The notes: generated by a model from the letters alone, not told the origin. A stretch of 36,677 nt of DNA from Prevotella sp. (GCA_017941345.1 JAGAWQ010000001.1:1-36677); one strand, 5' to 3'; counted from the first letter of the stretch, positions 13,824-22,102 are shown. Numbers and translations: made by a program.

Positions 13824-14135
13824 ATGACGAAAAGACTACTTATCTTCACTTTCGCTGCTTCACTGATGATGGCTCCGGCACAGATGCTGGGGGCTTCTGA
13901 TGCATCGTACGAGATGGCACAGGACATCAATGACGAGGTGACGATAACGGTCAGTGGACAGACGGTGACTATCAGTGGCGCTCAAGGTGAAACGCTGGAA
14001 GTCATCTCGTTGACAGGTCGCAAAGTCATGAGCGTGAGGATTGATTCGCCAGCACAGCGAATCGAGTTGGGTGTTCCCAAGGGAGTCTACATCCTGAAAG
14101 TAGGAAAGGTAGTCAGGAAGGTTTCTCTGCGATAA
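13824..14135 (+). CDS. Mini-protein resembling a T9SS sorting tail
   Basis: This 103-residue protein has a signal peptide (LLIFTFAASLMMAPAQMLGA). Its remaining ~75 residues look like a type IX secretion C-terminal sorting domain: VTISGAQGETLEVISLTGRKVMSVR near residues 48-72 and LGVPKGVYILKVGKVVRKVSLR at the end. Normally that domain is the last 70-90 residues of a large exported enzyme; here almost nothing precedes it. The gene has its own strong promoter, so it is not just a fragment without expression. Function is unknown; it could be a structural or decoy substrate. Confidence 0.7.
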   Translation: MTKRLLIFTFAASLMMAPAQMLGASDASYEMAQDINDEVTITVSGQTVTISGAQGETLEVISLTGRKVMSVRIDSPAQRIELGVPKGVYILKVGKVVRKVSLR

Positions 14136-14143
14136 CCAAAATC

Positions 14144-14776
14144 TTAGATTTTTGAAGGACAAATACCGCTGAGGGCACAACGCTCGCAGTGGGGTCTGCG
14201 TGAGGTGCAGACATAGCGTCCGTGCAACAGGAGCCAGTGGTGGGCGCGAGGTATATCCTCGGAGGGGATATGCTTCACGAGTTCAAGTTCAACCTTATAA
14301 GGGGTATCAGCAGTTTGGGATACTAACCCCAACCGGTGGCTGACACGAAAGACGTGTGTGTCAACAGCCATCGTTGACTTGCCGAATGCCACACTCTGAA
14401 TGACGTTGGCGGTCTTGCGTCCTACGCCAGGCAGGTCTAGCAACTGATTCATGTCTGCAGGCACTTCGCCCTGGTGCTGCTCAACGAGTATCCGTGACAT
14501 CTTGGACAGATGGTCAGCCTTTGCGTTAGGATAGGAAACGCTACGGATATATTCCAGAATATCTTCGACATCGGCTTCCGCCATTGTCTTGGCATCAGGG
14601 AAGCGGCGGAAGAGGTAGGGGGTGACCTGATTGATGCGCTTGTCGGTGCATTGTGCGCTCAGGATGACGGCTACCAGCAGTTGGAAAATACTGCCGAACT
14701 CAAGTTCCGTCTGCACCTCGGGCATCTCCTGCCGAAAATACTCCAGGATATATGCGTAGCGTTCCTTTTTATTCAT
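14144..14776 (-). CDS. nth: Endonuclease III
   Basis: Nth is a base-excision-repair DNA glycosylase/AP lyase for oxidised pyrimidines. The 210-residue protein has AVILSAQCTDKRINQVTP, the helix-hairpin-helix with catalytic Lys in LPGVGRKTANV, the catalytic Asp in AVDTHVFRVSHR, and a C-terminal [4Fe-4S] motif C-x6-C-x2-C-x5-C (CTSRRPHCERCALSGIC). Length is normal. It is the last gene of the pheS-thiE-prs-tlpA-nth set, with three bases between it and the thioredoxin-like gene. Confidence 0.95.
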   Translation of the reverse strand: MNKKERYAYILEYFRQEMPEVQTELEFGSIFQLLVAVILSAQCTDKRINQVTPYLFRRFPDAKTMAEADVEDILEYIRSVSYPNAKADHLSKMSRILVEQHQGEVPADMNQLLDLPGVGRKTANVIQSVAFGKSTMAVDTHVFRVSHRLGLVSQTADTPYKVELELVKHIPSEDIPRAHHWLLLHGRYVCTSRRPHCERCALSGICPSKI

Positions 14777-14779
14777 GAA

Positions 14780-15883
14780 TTAGTCCAGTTGCTCAGCAAC
14801 GAATGCGGCAAGTGCCTCGCCACGCAATCCGCGACGCAGAATCTTGCCCTGCTGGTTGACAACAATAGTGTGGGGGATGCTGGTAACGCTGAACTGGCGG
14901 GCAGCGGCATTGTCCCAACCTTGCAGGTCGCTCATCTGCGGCCATGTGATGTTGAGTTGCTTGGTGGCTGCCACCCAGTCGTCCTTATTCTCATCGAGCG
15001 AGATACCAACAATACCCAGCCCCTTATCCTTATACTGATTGTAAAACTCGACAACAGCAGGCATGTCTTGTCGGCAGGGACCGCACCACGACGCCCAGAA
15101 GTCGATGATGGTGATGCGATGCTGGCTGACTTCGCTCATGATGCTGAGCTGACTGCCTTCAGGAGTTGGCATCGAAAAATCGGAGATGGTAGCACCCTCG
15201 GCAGTCTTCTCTGCAGCAGCCAGACTCTGCTCGAACTGACGGATAGCACTGCGCTTGCGCATCTGTTCTGGCAACTTCTGAATCAGTCGGGAACGAGTGG
15301 AGTTGTCAATCAGCTCCTCAGGATAATAGGTCAGCAGGAAGTAACCGAACTCGTTGTCGATATTCTTCTCGGCAATCCTAATCACCATAGCAGAGAAGCG
15401 CTGGTTCAGCTTATCAATCTGTTCCATACCTTTCTGTTGCGTTTCGAAGTCGACATTGTTGCCATAAATATGCTCGGCTATCTTGTTGATTTCCTTACCG
15501 ATAGTCATCACAGAGTCGTTAAGTACCTGCCACTCGTCGTTGCAATGTGTACCGCCTACGCGACTAGCACCCGGAGTCTCTTTGATATTGATGGTAATTT
15601 TGCCTGGTTCAATGAAGAATGGTGCATTGAGCTCGTTGCGCTTTGCGCTATACACCATGCAGAGGTGGGTGCTATCAGCTATGCCATCAAACTGGAACTT
15701 CCCGTTTTTGACGATGATGGTGTCGCTGGGAATTCCCATCTGCATATCGGAGGTCAGGAAGAGGGTGTCGCCATCAGCTGCTCCCTCGATAGTTCCATTA
15801 ACCTGATAGGATTTTGACTGACAAGCAGTTAGTACGCCTACGAAAAGTGCACTAAATAATATATTGGTCAGAGATACTTTCAT
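14780..15883 (-). CDS. TlpA-family thiol-disulfide lipoprotein (DUF4369 plus thioredoxin)
   Basis: This 367-residue lipoprotein (signal KVSLTNILFSALFVGVLTAC) has an N-terminal DUF4369 domain (residues about 25-115, GTIEGAADGDTLFL to IEPGKITINI), a helical linker, and a C-terminal AhpC/TSA-thioredoxin fold. The last carries the redox pair WASWCGPC and the cis-Pro region VTSIPHTIVV. Such proteins reduce or exchange disulfides in the periplasm. A longer open frame extends to 16012 inside prs but lacks a signal peptide at its start, so ATG 15883 is chosen. That start lies 32 bp inside the end of prs. Confidence 0.85.
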   Translation of the reverse strand: MKVSLTNILFSALFVGVLTACQSKSYQVNGTIEGAADGDTLFLTSDMQMGIPSDTIIVKNGKFQFDGIADSTHLCMVYSAKRNELNAPFFIEPGKITINIKETPGASRVGGTHCNDEWQVLNDSVMTIGKEINKIAEHIYGNNVDFETQQKGMEQIDKLNQRFSAMVIRIAEKNIDNEFGYFLLTYYPEELIDNSTRSRLIQKLPEQMRKRSAIRQFEQSLAAAEKTAEGATISDFSMPTPEGSQLSIMSEVSQHRITIIDFWASWCGPCRQDMPAVVEFYNQYKDKGLGIVGISLDENKDDWVAATKQLNITWPQMSDLQGWDNAAARQFSVTSIPHTIVVNQQGKILRRGLRGEALAAFVAEQLD

Positions 15884-16790
15884 TATTGATGACTCTACGA
15901 ATGGTTTCTGCAAATAAATCGGCAACGCTGAGCTGCTTGACCTTAGCACAACGCTGGGTGTAGGGAATAGAATCGGTGAAGACAATCTCTTCAAGGGCCG
16001 ACTCCTGGACACGATCGCTGGCTGGACCGCTCATCACACAGTGAGAGGCACAGGCACGTACGGTCTTGGCACCTGCGGCTTTCATAATGTCGGCAGCCTT
16101 GGTAATAGTTCCTGCGGTATCGACCATATCATCGATGATAACCACATTCTTGCCTTCTACCTCGCCAATAATCTGCATCGAGGCTACCACATTGGCACGG
16201 GCACGTGTCTTGTTGCAGAGCACCAGCGGACAACCAAGATATTTGGCATAAGTATTGGCACGCTTCGAACCACCGACATCGGGTGAAGCGATGACCAAAT
16301 CTTCAAGGTTCAGGCTCTTCAGATAGGGCAGAATGACGTTGGATGCATACAGATGGTCAACGGGCACATTGAAGAAACCCTGAATCTGGTCAGCGTGCAG
16401 GTCCATGGTGATGACACGGTCAATGCCAGCCACACTCAGCAGGTCAGCCACCAGTTTGGCACCAATGCTGACGCGGGGCTTGTCCTTACGATCCTGTCGT
16501 GCCCATCCGAAGTAAGGGATGACGGCATTGATGGTACGGGCAGAAGCACGTTTGGCTGCATCAATCATCAGCAGCAACTCCATCAGATTATCTGAATTGG
16601 GGAACGTGCTCTGTACGAGGAAGATGTCGCGACCGCGAATACTCTCTTCGTAAGAAACGGCAAACTCGCCGTCGGAGAACTTCGTAATCAGAAGCTCACC
16701 CAGCGGACAACCTAAACTTTGGCAGATTTTCTCTGCGAGGTACTTAGTTGCAGTACCTGAAAACACCATGTAGTTTTTGTTAGGATTCAT
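15852..16790 (-). CDS. prs: Ribose-phosphate pyrophosphokinase
   Basis: Prs makes PRPP from ribose 5-phosphate and ATP, feeding nucleotide, NAD and histidine synthesis (including HisG elsewhere in this window). The 312-residue protein has normal length and hallmark stretches: KFSDGEF near residue 38, RQDRKDKPRVSIGAKLVADLL, TMDLHADQIQGFF, and the PRPP-binding loop VVIIDDMVDTAGTI. It is the third gene of the pheS operon. Its last 32 bases overlap the next gene. Confidence 0.95.
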   Translation of the reverse strand: MNPNKNYMVFSGTATKYLAEKICQSLGCPLGELLITKFSDGEFAVSYEESIRGRDIFLVQSTFPNSDNLMELLLMIDAAKRASARTINAVIPYFGWARQDRKDKPRVSIGAKLVADLLSVAGIDRVITMDLHADQIQGFFNVPVDHLYASNVILPYLKSLNLEDLVIASPDVGGSKRANTYAKYLGCPLVLCNKTRARANVVASMQIIGEVEGKNVVIIDDMVDTAGTITKAADIMKAAGAKTVRACASHCVMSGPASDRVQESALEEIVFTDSIPYTQRCAKVKQLSVADLFAETIRRVINNESISDQYII

Positions 16791-16807
16791 TGTTATGTCA
16801 AAAGTTC

Positions 16808-17416
16808 TTAACCTATTACTTTGCGAAGTTTGCTGAAGTGGTCGATTAGGGCCTGGTAGTCCAGTTCTTGCTGGATGTTAAAGCGGTTCCAGATATCGCC
16901 ACAAATAACAATTCCGCCAAAGCCAAGATCCTTGGCTAGACGGACATTGTCGAGATTCATGCCTCCAAGTGCATAAACATGCTTGTCAATCAGCCCACGA
17001 CGAGAGGCGTCTTCCAGCTGTTGGGGTGTGAACGAAGCCTTACGGTCTGGCTCTGACTGACTGTCGCCAATATATTTTAGGAATACGTAGTCGGCATTGC
17101 GCTTGGCCTCTTTGAGCAGTTCCAGATTCGTACATGTACGGCTGAGATGTCCTTTGTAGTCTGAAGGCTTGGGTGTGGTCTCGTCGCTGATATGGATGCC
17201 TCGGAGGTTGTATTCCTCTTTCAGGTAGAAGTTGTCATGGACGGTTATCTTCTTACAGTAGTCCTCAGGGAGCAGCGTCAGCAGGCGTTCGGAGTACATG
17301 GGCGACGAACCAGGCTTATACAAGTGCAGATTATCAAGTCCCTCGTCGAAGAGGGAGGCCAAAATCTTATCTTCTTCCACGAAAAACGTGGGCCGTGTCA
17401 TAACTGCCAGTTTCAT
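16808..17416 (-). CDS. ThiE/TenI-like protein, divergent
   Basis: This 202-residue protein has the TIM-barrel pattern of thiamine phosphate synthase or TenI. An N-terminal strand (KLAVMTRP) is followed by a GLDNLHLYKPG strand, ITVHDNFYLKEEYNLRGIHIS, DYVFLKYIG and the C-terminal phosphate-binding GGMNLDN ... GFGGIVICGDIW. In ThiE the middle loop normally reads like GPxFxTxTK; here it is YIGDSQSEPDRKASF, so the pyrimidine/thiazole chemistry may differ. Other thi genes are not nearby. A TTG at 17422 is a possible alternative start. It lies between pheS and prs in the operon. Confidence 0.7.
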   Translation of the reverse strand: MKLAVMTRPTFFVEEDKILASLFDEGLDNLHLYKPGSSPMYSERLLTLLPEDYCKKITVHDNFYLKEEYNLRGIHISDETTPKPSDYKGHLSRTCTNLELLKEAKRNADYVFLKYIGDSQSEPDRKASFTPQQLEDASRRGLIDKHVYALGGMNLDNVRLAKDLGFGGIVICGDIWNRFNIQQELDYQALIDHFSKLRKVIG

Positions 17417-17436
17417 GGGCAAGTGTGTGATATGTT

Positions 17437-18495
17437 TTAATTTGCGGACTCAAACTCCTTGAGGAAGCGGACGTCGTTCTCAGAGAACATACGCAGGTCG
17501 CTGACCCTGTATTTCAGGTTGGTGATACGCTCAACACCCATACCAAAGGCATAGCCACTATACTCCTTGCTGTCAATGCCACACTCCTCAAGCACATTGG
17601 GGTCGACCATTCCACAACCGAGAATTTCCACCCAACCCGTATGCTTGCAGAAACCACATCCTTCGCCGCCGCAGATAAAGCACGAGATATCCATCTCAGC
17701 ACTGGGCTCAGTGAAGGGGAAGTAGCTGGGGCGCAGACGAATCTGGGTGTCAGGGCCAAACATCTCGCGGGCAAAGCTAAGCAGTACCTGTTTCAGGTCG
17801 GTGAACGACACGTTCTTGTCGATATACAGGCCTTCAACCTGATGGAAGAAGCAATGCGCACGAGCTGTGATAGCCTCGTTACGATATACACGGCCTGGAC
17901 AGATGACACGGATGGGGGCTGTCAGTTTGCCGTCTTCGGTATGCATCTGCTCCATGACGCGAGCCTGAACACTCGATGTGTGGCTTCTAAGCAGGATATT
18001 CTTCGTCACATCATTGGGATGCTGCAAAACGAAGAAGGTGTCTTGCATGTCGCGAGCAGGATGGTCAGCAGCGAAGTTCATCTTGGTAAACACGTGCAGG
18101 TCATCTTCTACCTCAGGACCGTCAGCCAGCACAAAGCCCATACGTGAGAAGATGTCGATAATCTCGTTGGTCACAATGGTCAGCGGATGGCGTGTACCCA
18201 ACTGGATAGGATAGGGAGTACGCGTCAGGTCAATATCAGCGTCGCCGGTATCCTGAGTGGCACACTCTTCACGTAACTGGTTGATACGTTCTGTAGCCAA
18301 AGTCTTCAACTCATTGATTTTCATTCCGACGGTCTTTTTCTCGTCGGCTGCAACGTTACGGAAATCGTTCATCAGTGCCGTAATCTCACCTTTCTTGCTG
18401 AGATATTTCAGTCGTAGCTGCTCTACCTCATCGGCATTTTTTGCACTTAAATTCTGTACTTCTTTGAGAAGTTTGTCTATCTTATTAAGTATCAT
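17437..18495 (-). CDS. pheS: Phenylalanyl-tRNA synthetase alpha subunit
   Basis: PheS carries the catalytic core of PheRS (alpha2beta2). The 352-residue protein has an N-terminal coiled-coil tRNA-binding arm (residues about 1-90), motif 2 (RVICPGRVYRNEAITARAH), FFHQVEGLYID, PSYFPFTEPSAE and motif 3 GMGVERI near the end. A four-cysteine insert, CFICGGEGCGFC, looks like a zinc knuckle and is also found in other bacterial PheS. pheT is not adjacent. The frame opens further to a TTG at 18534, but ATG 18495 fits the family. It is the first gene of a five-gene operon. Confidence 0.95.
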   Translation of the reverse strand: MILNKIDKLLKEVQNLSAKNADEVEQLRLKYLSKKGEITALMNDFRNVAADEKKTVGMKINELKTLATERINQLREECATQDTGDADIDLTRTPYPIQLGTRHPLTIVTNEIIDIFSRMGFVLADGPEVEDDLHVFTKMNFAADHPARDMQDTFFVLQHPNDVTKNILLRSHTSSVQARVMEQMHTEDGKLTAPIRVICPGRVYRNEAITARAHCFFHQVEGLYIDKNVSFTDLKQVLLSFAREMFGPDTQIRLRPSYFPFTEPSAEMDISCFICGGEGCGFCKHTGWVEILGCGMVDPNVLEECGIDSKEYSGYAFGMGVERITNLKYRVSDLRMFSENDVRFLKEFESAN

Positions 18496-18523
18496 AATCT
18501 GATGTAATACATAAATTTTGATG

Positions 18524-18531
18524 CAAAGGTA
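18524..18531 (-). promoter_or_regulatory. pheS operon promoter -7 element
   Basis: On the minus strand this reads TACCTTTG, an exact match, about 28 bases before the pheS ATG. It decides against the TTG start at 18534. Confidence 0.7.
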
Positions 18532-18574
18532 CAAAAAAATATGAATTATAAATTACGAATTATGAATTATTTCG

Positions 18575-18582
18575 TATCTTTG
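18575..18582 (+). promoter_or_regulatory. Promoter -7 element for DUF4348-murB-MBL
   Basis: TATCTTTG is an exact TAnnTTTG match, 41 bases before ATG 18624. The DNA just upstream has repeated GAATTATGAATTAT-like AT-rich runs and no clear TTTG. Confidence 0.65.
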
Positions 18583-18623
18583 CACAAAAATTTGAGAGAA
18601 GACGATAATTTCCTAAGAAACTG

Positions 18624-19463
18624 ATGAGACGATATTGGATATCATGGAGTGCTCTGCTCTTGTTGTTGACATCGTGTGGCGGCAATAAGACAAATAATAC
18701 CGGCGAGACGGTCTTCTCTGACACTATCGTTACTAACGATACAGATTCTGTTGTCTCAATGGTTGAAGAAATGACAGACACCCCCATGCCTAAAGCTGCT
18801 GACGAGCTGTTCGATGACTTCTTCTTCAATTTTGCTGTCAACAAGAATTTGCAGATGGAGCGCATAGCCTTTCCCTTACCGTCAAAAAACGGAGAGACAA
18901 TCAATAAAATCACCAAGAAAGAATGGAAGATGGACTATTTCTTCACTCGTCAAGGCTATTACACGCTGCTCTTTGACAATGAAAGCCAGATGGAGGTGGT
19001 GAAGGATACGGCTATTAATCATGCTGTGGTGGAGAAAATCTATTTTAATACCAAATCGATTATCCAGTATGTGTTTAACCGCCGAAACGGGGCATGGATG
19101 CTGACAGCTATTCATACTGTACCCATCTCAACATCGAACAATGCTTCGTTTCTGGAGTTCTATCAGCGTTTTGCAACAGATGCGGAGTTCCAGATGGAAA
19201 GTCTGGGTAAGACCGTTGAGTTTGTTGGACCTGATCCTGACGACGATTTTAACATGATGGAAGGTATTATTACACGCGATACATGGGAGGCTTTTGCACC
19301 ACAGTTGCCTGTCAAGATGATTTATAACATCATCTATGGACAACCCCGAAAAGAGAGCACAACCAAGATGTTTGTATTGCGTGGTATTGCCAATGGCCTG
19401 GAACTGGAAATGAAATTCAGAAAGGTACAAGGCTGCTGGAAACTAACAAAACTGACGACCTGA
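18624..19463 (+). CDS. DUF4348 lipoprotein
   Basis: This 279-residue lipoprotein (signal WISWSALLLLLTSC, lipid on Cys19) has an acidic, Thr-rich linker. Its folded part (residues about 60-279) matches my memory of the Bacteroidetes DUF4348 family: ADELFDDFFFNFAVNKNLQMERIAFPL, WMLTAIHTVPI, FYQRFATDAEFQMESL and IIYGQPRKES. Function is unknown. Its stop shares one base with the murB start (TGATG), so the two are translationally coupled, which hints at a role near the cell envelope. Confidence 0.8.
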   Translation: MRRYWISWSALLLLLTSCGGNKTNNTGETVFSDTIVTNDTDSVVSMVEEMTDTPMPKAADELFDDFFFNFAVNKNLQMERIAFPLPSKNGETINKITKKEWKMDYFFTRQGYYTLLFDNESQMEVVKDTAINHAVVEKIYFNTKSIIQYVFNRRNGAWMLTAIHTVPISTSNNASFLEFYQRFATDAEFQMESLGKTVEFVGPDPDDDFNMMEGIITRDTWEAFAPQLPVKMIYNIIYGQPRKESTTKMFVLRGIANGLELEMKFRKVQGCWKLTKLTT

Positions 19464-20464
19464 TGAAAGATTATCGCAACTATAGCTTAAAGGAACACAA
19501 TACATTCGGGCTTGACGCCCGGTGCTGTCGTTTTCTGGAGTATGAGTCGGAAGATGAGGCGCAACGGGTGGCTGAGATACTAAGAACGGAGGCTACACCT
19601 TATATTATTATAGGGGGAGGAAGTAATCTTTTACTAACGAAAAACTTTGATGGTATTGTAGTGCATTCGGCTATCAGAGGCAGTGAAGTAGAAGGCAACC
19701 AATTAAAATGCGGAAGCGGAGAAACTTGGGACGATGTTGTAGAATACTGTCTGGTAAAAGGGCTTTATGGTGCTGAGAATCTTTCGCTTATACCTGGAGA
19801 TGTCGGTGCTTCAGCGGTACAGAATATTGGAGCCTATGGAGTTGAAGCGAAAGATTTTATCAAGAATGTCCAGGCCGTAGAAATAGCAACTGGTGAGGTT
19901 AAATTATTTACCAATGAGGAGTGCCGTTATGCCTATCGTCAGAGTCGTTTTAAACAGGATTGGAAAAACCGTTATCTCATAACAAGTGTTGTATATGAGT
20001 TTGACCCTGTTTTTCATCCTCGCCTCGATTATGGTAATGTTCGGACAGAACTGGAGCGAAGGGGTATCCATGAGCCGACACCGCAACAACTACGTCAGGT
20101 AATCATTGATATCCGCAATGCGAAATTACCTGATCCCAAAGTGATGGGAAATGCGGGCAGTTTCTTTATGAATCCTGTAGTGTCCCGTAGTCGGTATGAA
20201 CAGTTGGCATCTCAATATCCTGACATGCCTCATTATACAGTTGATGCTGAACATGAGAAGATTCCTGCAGGATGGATGATAGAACAGTGTGGCTGGAAAG
20301 GAAAGGCGTTGGGGCGTGCTGGCGTGCATGGTCGCCAAGCATTGGTTCTCGTCAATCTTGGAGGTGCAACAGGTAACGAAATAGTTGACCTTTATCAGAC
20401 TATTCAGAAAGATGTGAAGCAGAAATTCGATATAGAGATTTATCCTGAAGTAAACGTTATATGA
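19463..20464 (+). CDS. murB: UDP-N-acetylmuramate dehydrogenase
   Basis: MurB is the FAD enzyme that reduces UDP-GlcNAc-enolpyruvate to UDP-MurNAc in peptidoglycan synthesis. The 333-residue protein begins SLKEHNTFGLDARC and has the FAD-binding IIIGGGSNLLL and GAENLSLIPGDVGASAVQNIGAYG. The catalytic Ser loop is GNAGSFFMNPVV, and the protein ends YPEVNVI. Length and the long C-terminal part suit the type I (E. coli-like) enzyme. The last four bases overlap the next start (ATGA). Confidence 0.95.
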   Translation: MKDYRNYSLKEHNTFGLDARCCRFLEYESEDEAQRVAEILRTEATPYIIIGGGSNLLLTKNFDGIVVHSAIRGSEVEGNQLKCGSGETWDDVVEYCLVKGLYGAENLSLIPGDVGASAVQNIGAYGVEAKDFIKNVQAVEIATGEVKLFTNEECRYAYRQSRFKQDWKNRYLITSVVYEFDPVFHPRLDYGNVRTELERRGIHEPTPQQLRQVIIDIRNAKLPDPKVMGNAGSFFMNPVVSRSRYEQLASQYPDMPHYTVDAEHEKIPAGWMIEQCGWKGKALGRAGVHGRQALVLVNLGGATGNEIVDLYQTIQKDVKQKFDIEIYPEVNVI

Positions 20465-21219
20465 AACTGACATTCTTAGGTACAGGAACATCTTGTGGCG
20501 TGCCGACTATAGGATGCCAGTGTTATACTTGCAGCAGTCAAGACCCGCACGACAAGCGTTTACGTTGCTCGGCACTGATAGAGACGGAAACGACACGGTT
20601 GCTCATTGACTGCGGACCAGATTTCCGTCAGCAGATAATGCCTCTGCCTTTTCGTAAGATAGATGGAATCCTCATTACCCATGCTCATTACGACCACATG
20701 GGAGGAATGGATGACGTCAGGCCTTATTGTCAGTTTGGAGAGATTAATGTCTATGGAGATCCGCTGGCTCGACAAGGAATGCTGGAGATGCTGCCTTACT
20801 GTTTTGCAGAGCATCGTTATCCCGGTGTGCCTGCTATCCAACTGCACGAGATACACAAACACGAGTCCTTCCGTATTGGCGACCTGGACATCATGCCATT
20901 TGAAGTAATGCACCACGACTTGCCCATCTTAGGATATCGTATAGGTCCGTTGGCCTACATTACTGACATGAAGACAATCGGCGAGACGGAAATCCCGTAT
21001 GTAGAGGGGTGTGACACACTGGTGGTCAATGCGTTGCGAGAGAAACCTCATCACTCGCACCAAACCCTTGCAGAGGCTGTTAGTTTTGCCCGGCGCATCA
21101 ATGCACGTCAGACATGGCTCATTCATAGCAGTCATGATATAGGAAGACATGCTGAGGTGAATGCGTCATTACCGCAAAACATCCAACTGGCCTATGACGG
21201 TCAGGTCGTTGAGGTGTAA
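20461..21219 (+). CDS. MBL-fold metallo-hydrolase, PhnP-like
   Basis: This 252-residue metallo-beta-lactamase-fold protein starts MKLTFLGTGTSCGVPTIGCQCYTC. The Cys-rich loop (GCQCYTCSS) is like that of PhnP and related phosphodiesterases. The metal motif is THAHYDHMGGMDD, with later ligands in EVMHHDLPILGYR, ITDMK and HSSHDIG. These enzymes hydrolyse cyclic phosphate or other phosphodiesters; the substrate here is not known. It is coupled to murB by a four-base overlap, as in other Bacteroidetes genomes in my memory. Confidence 0.85.
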   Translation: MKLTFLGTGTSCGVPTIGCQCYTCSSQDPHDKRLRCSALIETETTRLLIDCGPDFRQQIMPLPFRKIDGILITHAHYDHMGGMDDVRPYCQFGEINVYGDPLARQGMLEMLPYCFAEHRYPGVPAIQLHEIHKHESFRIGDLDIMPFEVMHHDLPILGYRIGPLAYITDMKTIGETEIPYVEGCDTLVVNALREKPHHSHQTLAEAVSFARRINARQTWLIHSSHDIGRHAEVNASLPQNIQLAYDGQVVEV

Positions 21220-21248
21220 AAAGTAGGAAGCCTTACTTCTTTTTTTTA
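21220..21248 (+). terminator. Terminator after the MBL hydrolase gene
   Basis: AAGTAGG pairs with CCTTACTT (one bulge) around AAG, followed by a T-run from 21240. It begins right after the stop at 21219 and overlaps the last codons of the convergent small gene. Confidence 0.5.
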
Positions 21249-21487
21249 TGTTTGAAGAGCCACCCATAGGTCTTCAATAGCTTGCGCACCAATAGGAAAC
21301 CGTCGATGGCGGTAACACTGTTGGCGACTAGATTGGCAATAAGCTCGCCTTTTGAAGTGGAAGGCTGGGGAGTTGTCAGGTTATTCCAGAGGGTGCTGAT
21401 ATGCTCATTCTTAGCCTGGATGTCAGACTGTAACTGCTGTTTACGCAGCTGAATCTCTTCAAGGGTATTGAATGTGGGATGGGGCAT
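21233..21487 (-). CDS. Small protein of unknown function
   Basis: This 84-residue protein is not recognised. It has a coiled-coil-like N-terminal half (TLEEIQLRKQQLQSDIQAKNEHISTLW) and a short hydrophobic helix (GELIANLVANSVTAIDGFLLVRKLL). The C-terminus is very basic (KHKKKK). It follows the holin-family membrane gene by five bases and ends the three-gene cluster with YtxH. A membrane-associated role alongside those two proteins is a reasonable guess. Confidence 0.65.
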   Translation of the reverse strand: MPHPTFNTLEEIQLRKQQLQSDIQAKNEHISTLWNNLTTPQPSTSKGELIANLVANSVTAIDGFLLVRKLLKTYGWLFKHKKKK

Positions 21488-21492
21488 AGGCT

Positions 21493-21840
21493 CTATTTTA
21501 ATAAGGTGTTAGCCAGAAAACGCACCAGAGGACGCTCAATCCAAGCCGTACGGTTGAGGAATACCATAATGAGCAACGCCAGAAAAGCCATTGCTATCAG
21601 GAAGAAAGCCCAAGCTATGCCTGTCAGTGGTTCAAGCCAATAGACAACGGCAAATGAGAGGTGGAACAGGAAGGCAATGCCCAATATGACCAGTACGATG
21701 GCCAATGTCAGGGTGGTAACGAGTCGCACAAACTTTTCGATTACATCGAGCTTCAGATACTCTTTCTGAAGCCCAATGTAACCTTTCAGCTCCTCAACGA
21801 GTTGAGCAATAGATTCTACGTTCTTGTCAGATGATAACAT
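21493..21840 (-). CDS. Phage-holin-family (DUF1469-like) membrane protein
   Basis: This 115-residue protein has an amphipathic N-terminus (SIAQLVEELKGYIGLQKEYLKL) and two transmembrane helices: residues about 40-67 (TTLTLAIVLVILGIAFLFHLSFAV...) and 74-96 (IAWAFFLIAMAFLALLIMV...). This is the pattern of the actinobacterial-type holin superfamily III proteins, which are chromosomal stress or envelope proteins rather than phage holins. The gene lies between ytxH-like and a small unknown gene. No phage genes are nearby. Confidence 0.75.
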   Translation of the reverse strand: MLSSDKNVESIAQLVEELKGYIGLQKEYLKLDVIEKFVRLVTTLTLAIVLVILGIAFLFHLSFAVVYWLEPLTGIAWAFFLIAMAFLALLIMVFLNRTAWIERPLVRFLANTLLK

Positions 21841-21850
21841 GGTTAGTCAA

Positions 21851-22063
21851 TTATTCCTCGGGAGCAACGTCAGCAATATCGTCAACAAGATCGCTTACCT
21901 CTTTTCGGCTGAGTTTGATGTTATGCTTCTTCATGAAGTCCTCAACCGTATCGGTAATCTTTGTGCGAGTGTCTTCTCCCTTCTCTGGGGCAAGAAGTAA
22001 TCCAATGACTGCTCCGGCAATAGCTCCGCCGAAGAAAGCACCTAAATAACCTAAACTTTTCAT
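21851..22063 (-). CDS. YtxH-domain protein
   Basis: This 70-residue protein has one N-terminal membrane helix rich in Gly/Ala (LGAFFGGAIAGAVIGLLLAPEKG) ending in the LLxAPxxG motif of YtxH proteins. An amphipathic helix follows (TDTVEDFMKKHN) and then an acidic tail. YtxH-like proteins are small general-stress or envelope proteins. It is the first gene of a three-gene minus-strand cluster and has its own promoter about 40 bases upstream. Confidence 0.8.
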   Translation of the reverse strand: MKSLGYLGAFFGGAIAGAVIGLLLAPEKGEDTRTKITDTVEDFMKKHNIKLSRKEVSDLVDDIADVAPEE

Positions 22064-22102
22064 ATTCGCATTTAATTAAGTTAAACATGTAATATCTCAA
22101 CG

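Noticed and set aside
14510-15817. 435-codon open frame on the plus strand
   Set aside because: It is the antisense shadow of nth and the TlpA-like gene, both with clear motifs.
21493-21840. Prophage signal from the holin-family protein
   Set aside because: This family is chromosomal and widespread, and no other phage-like gene is in the window.
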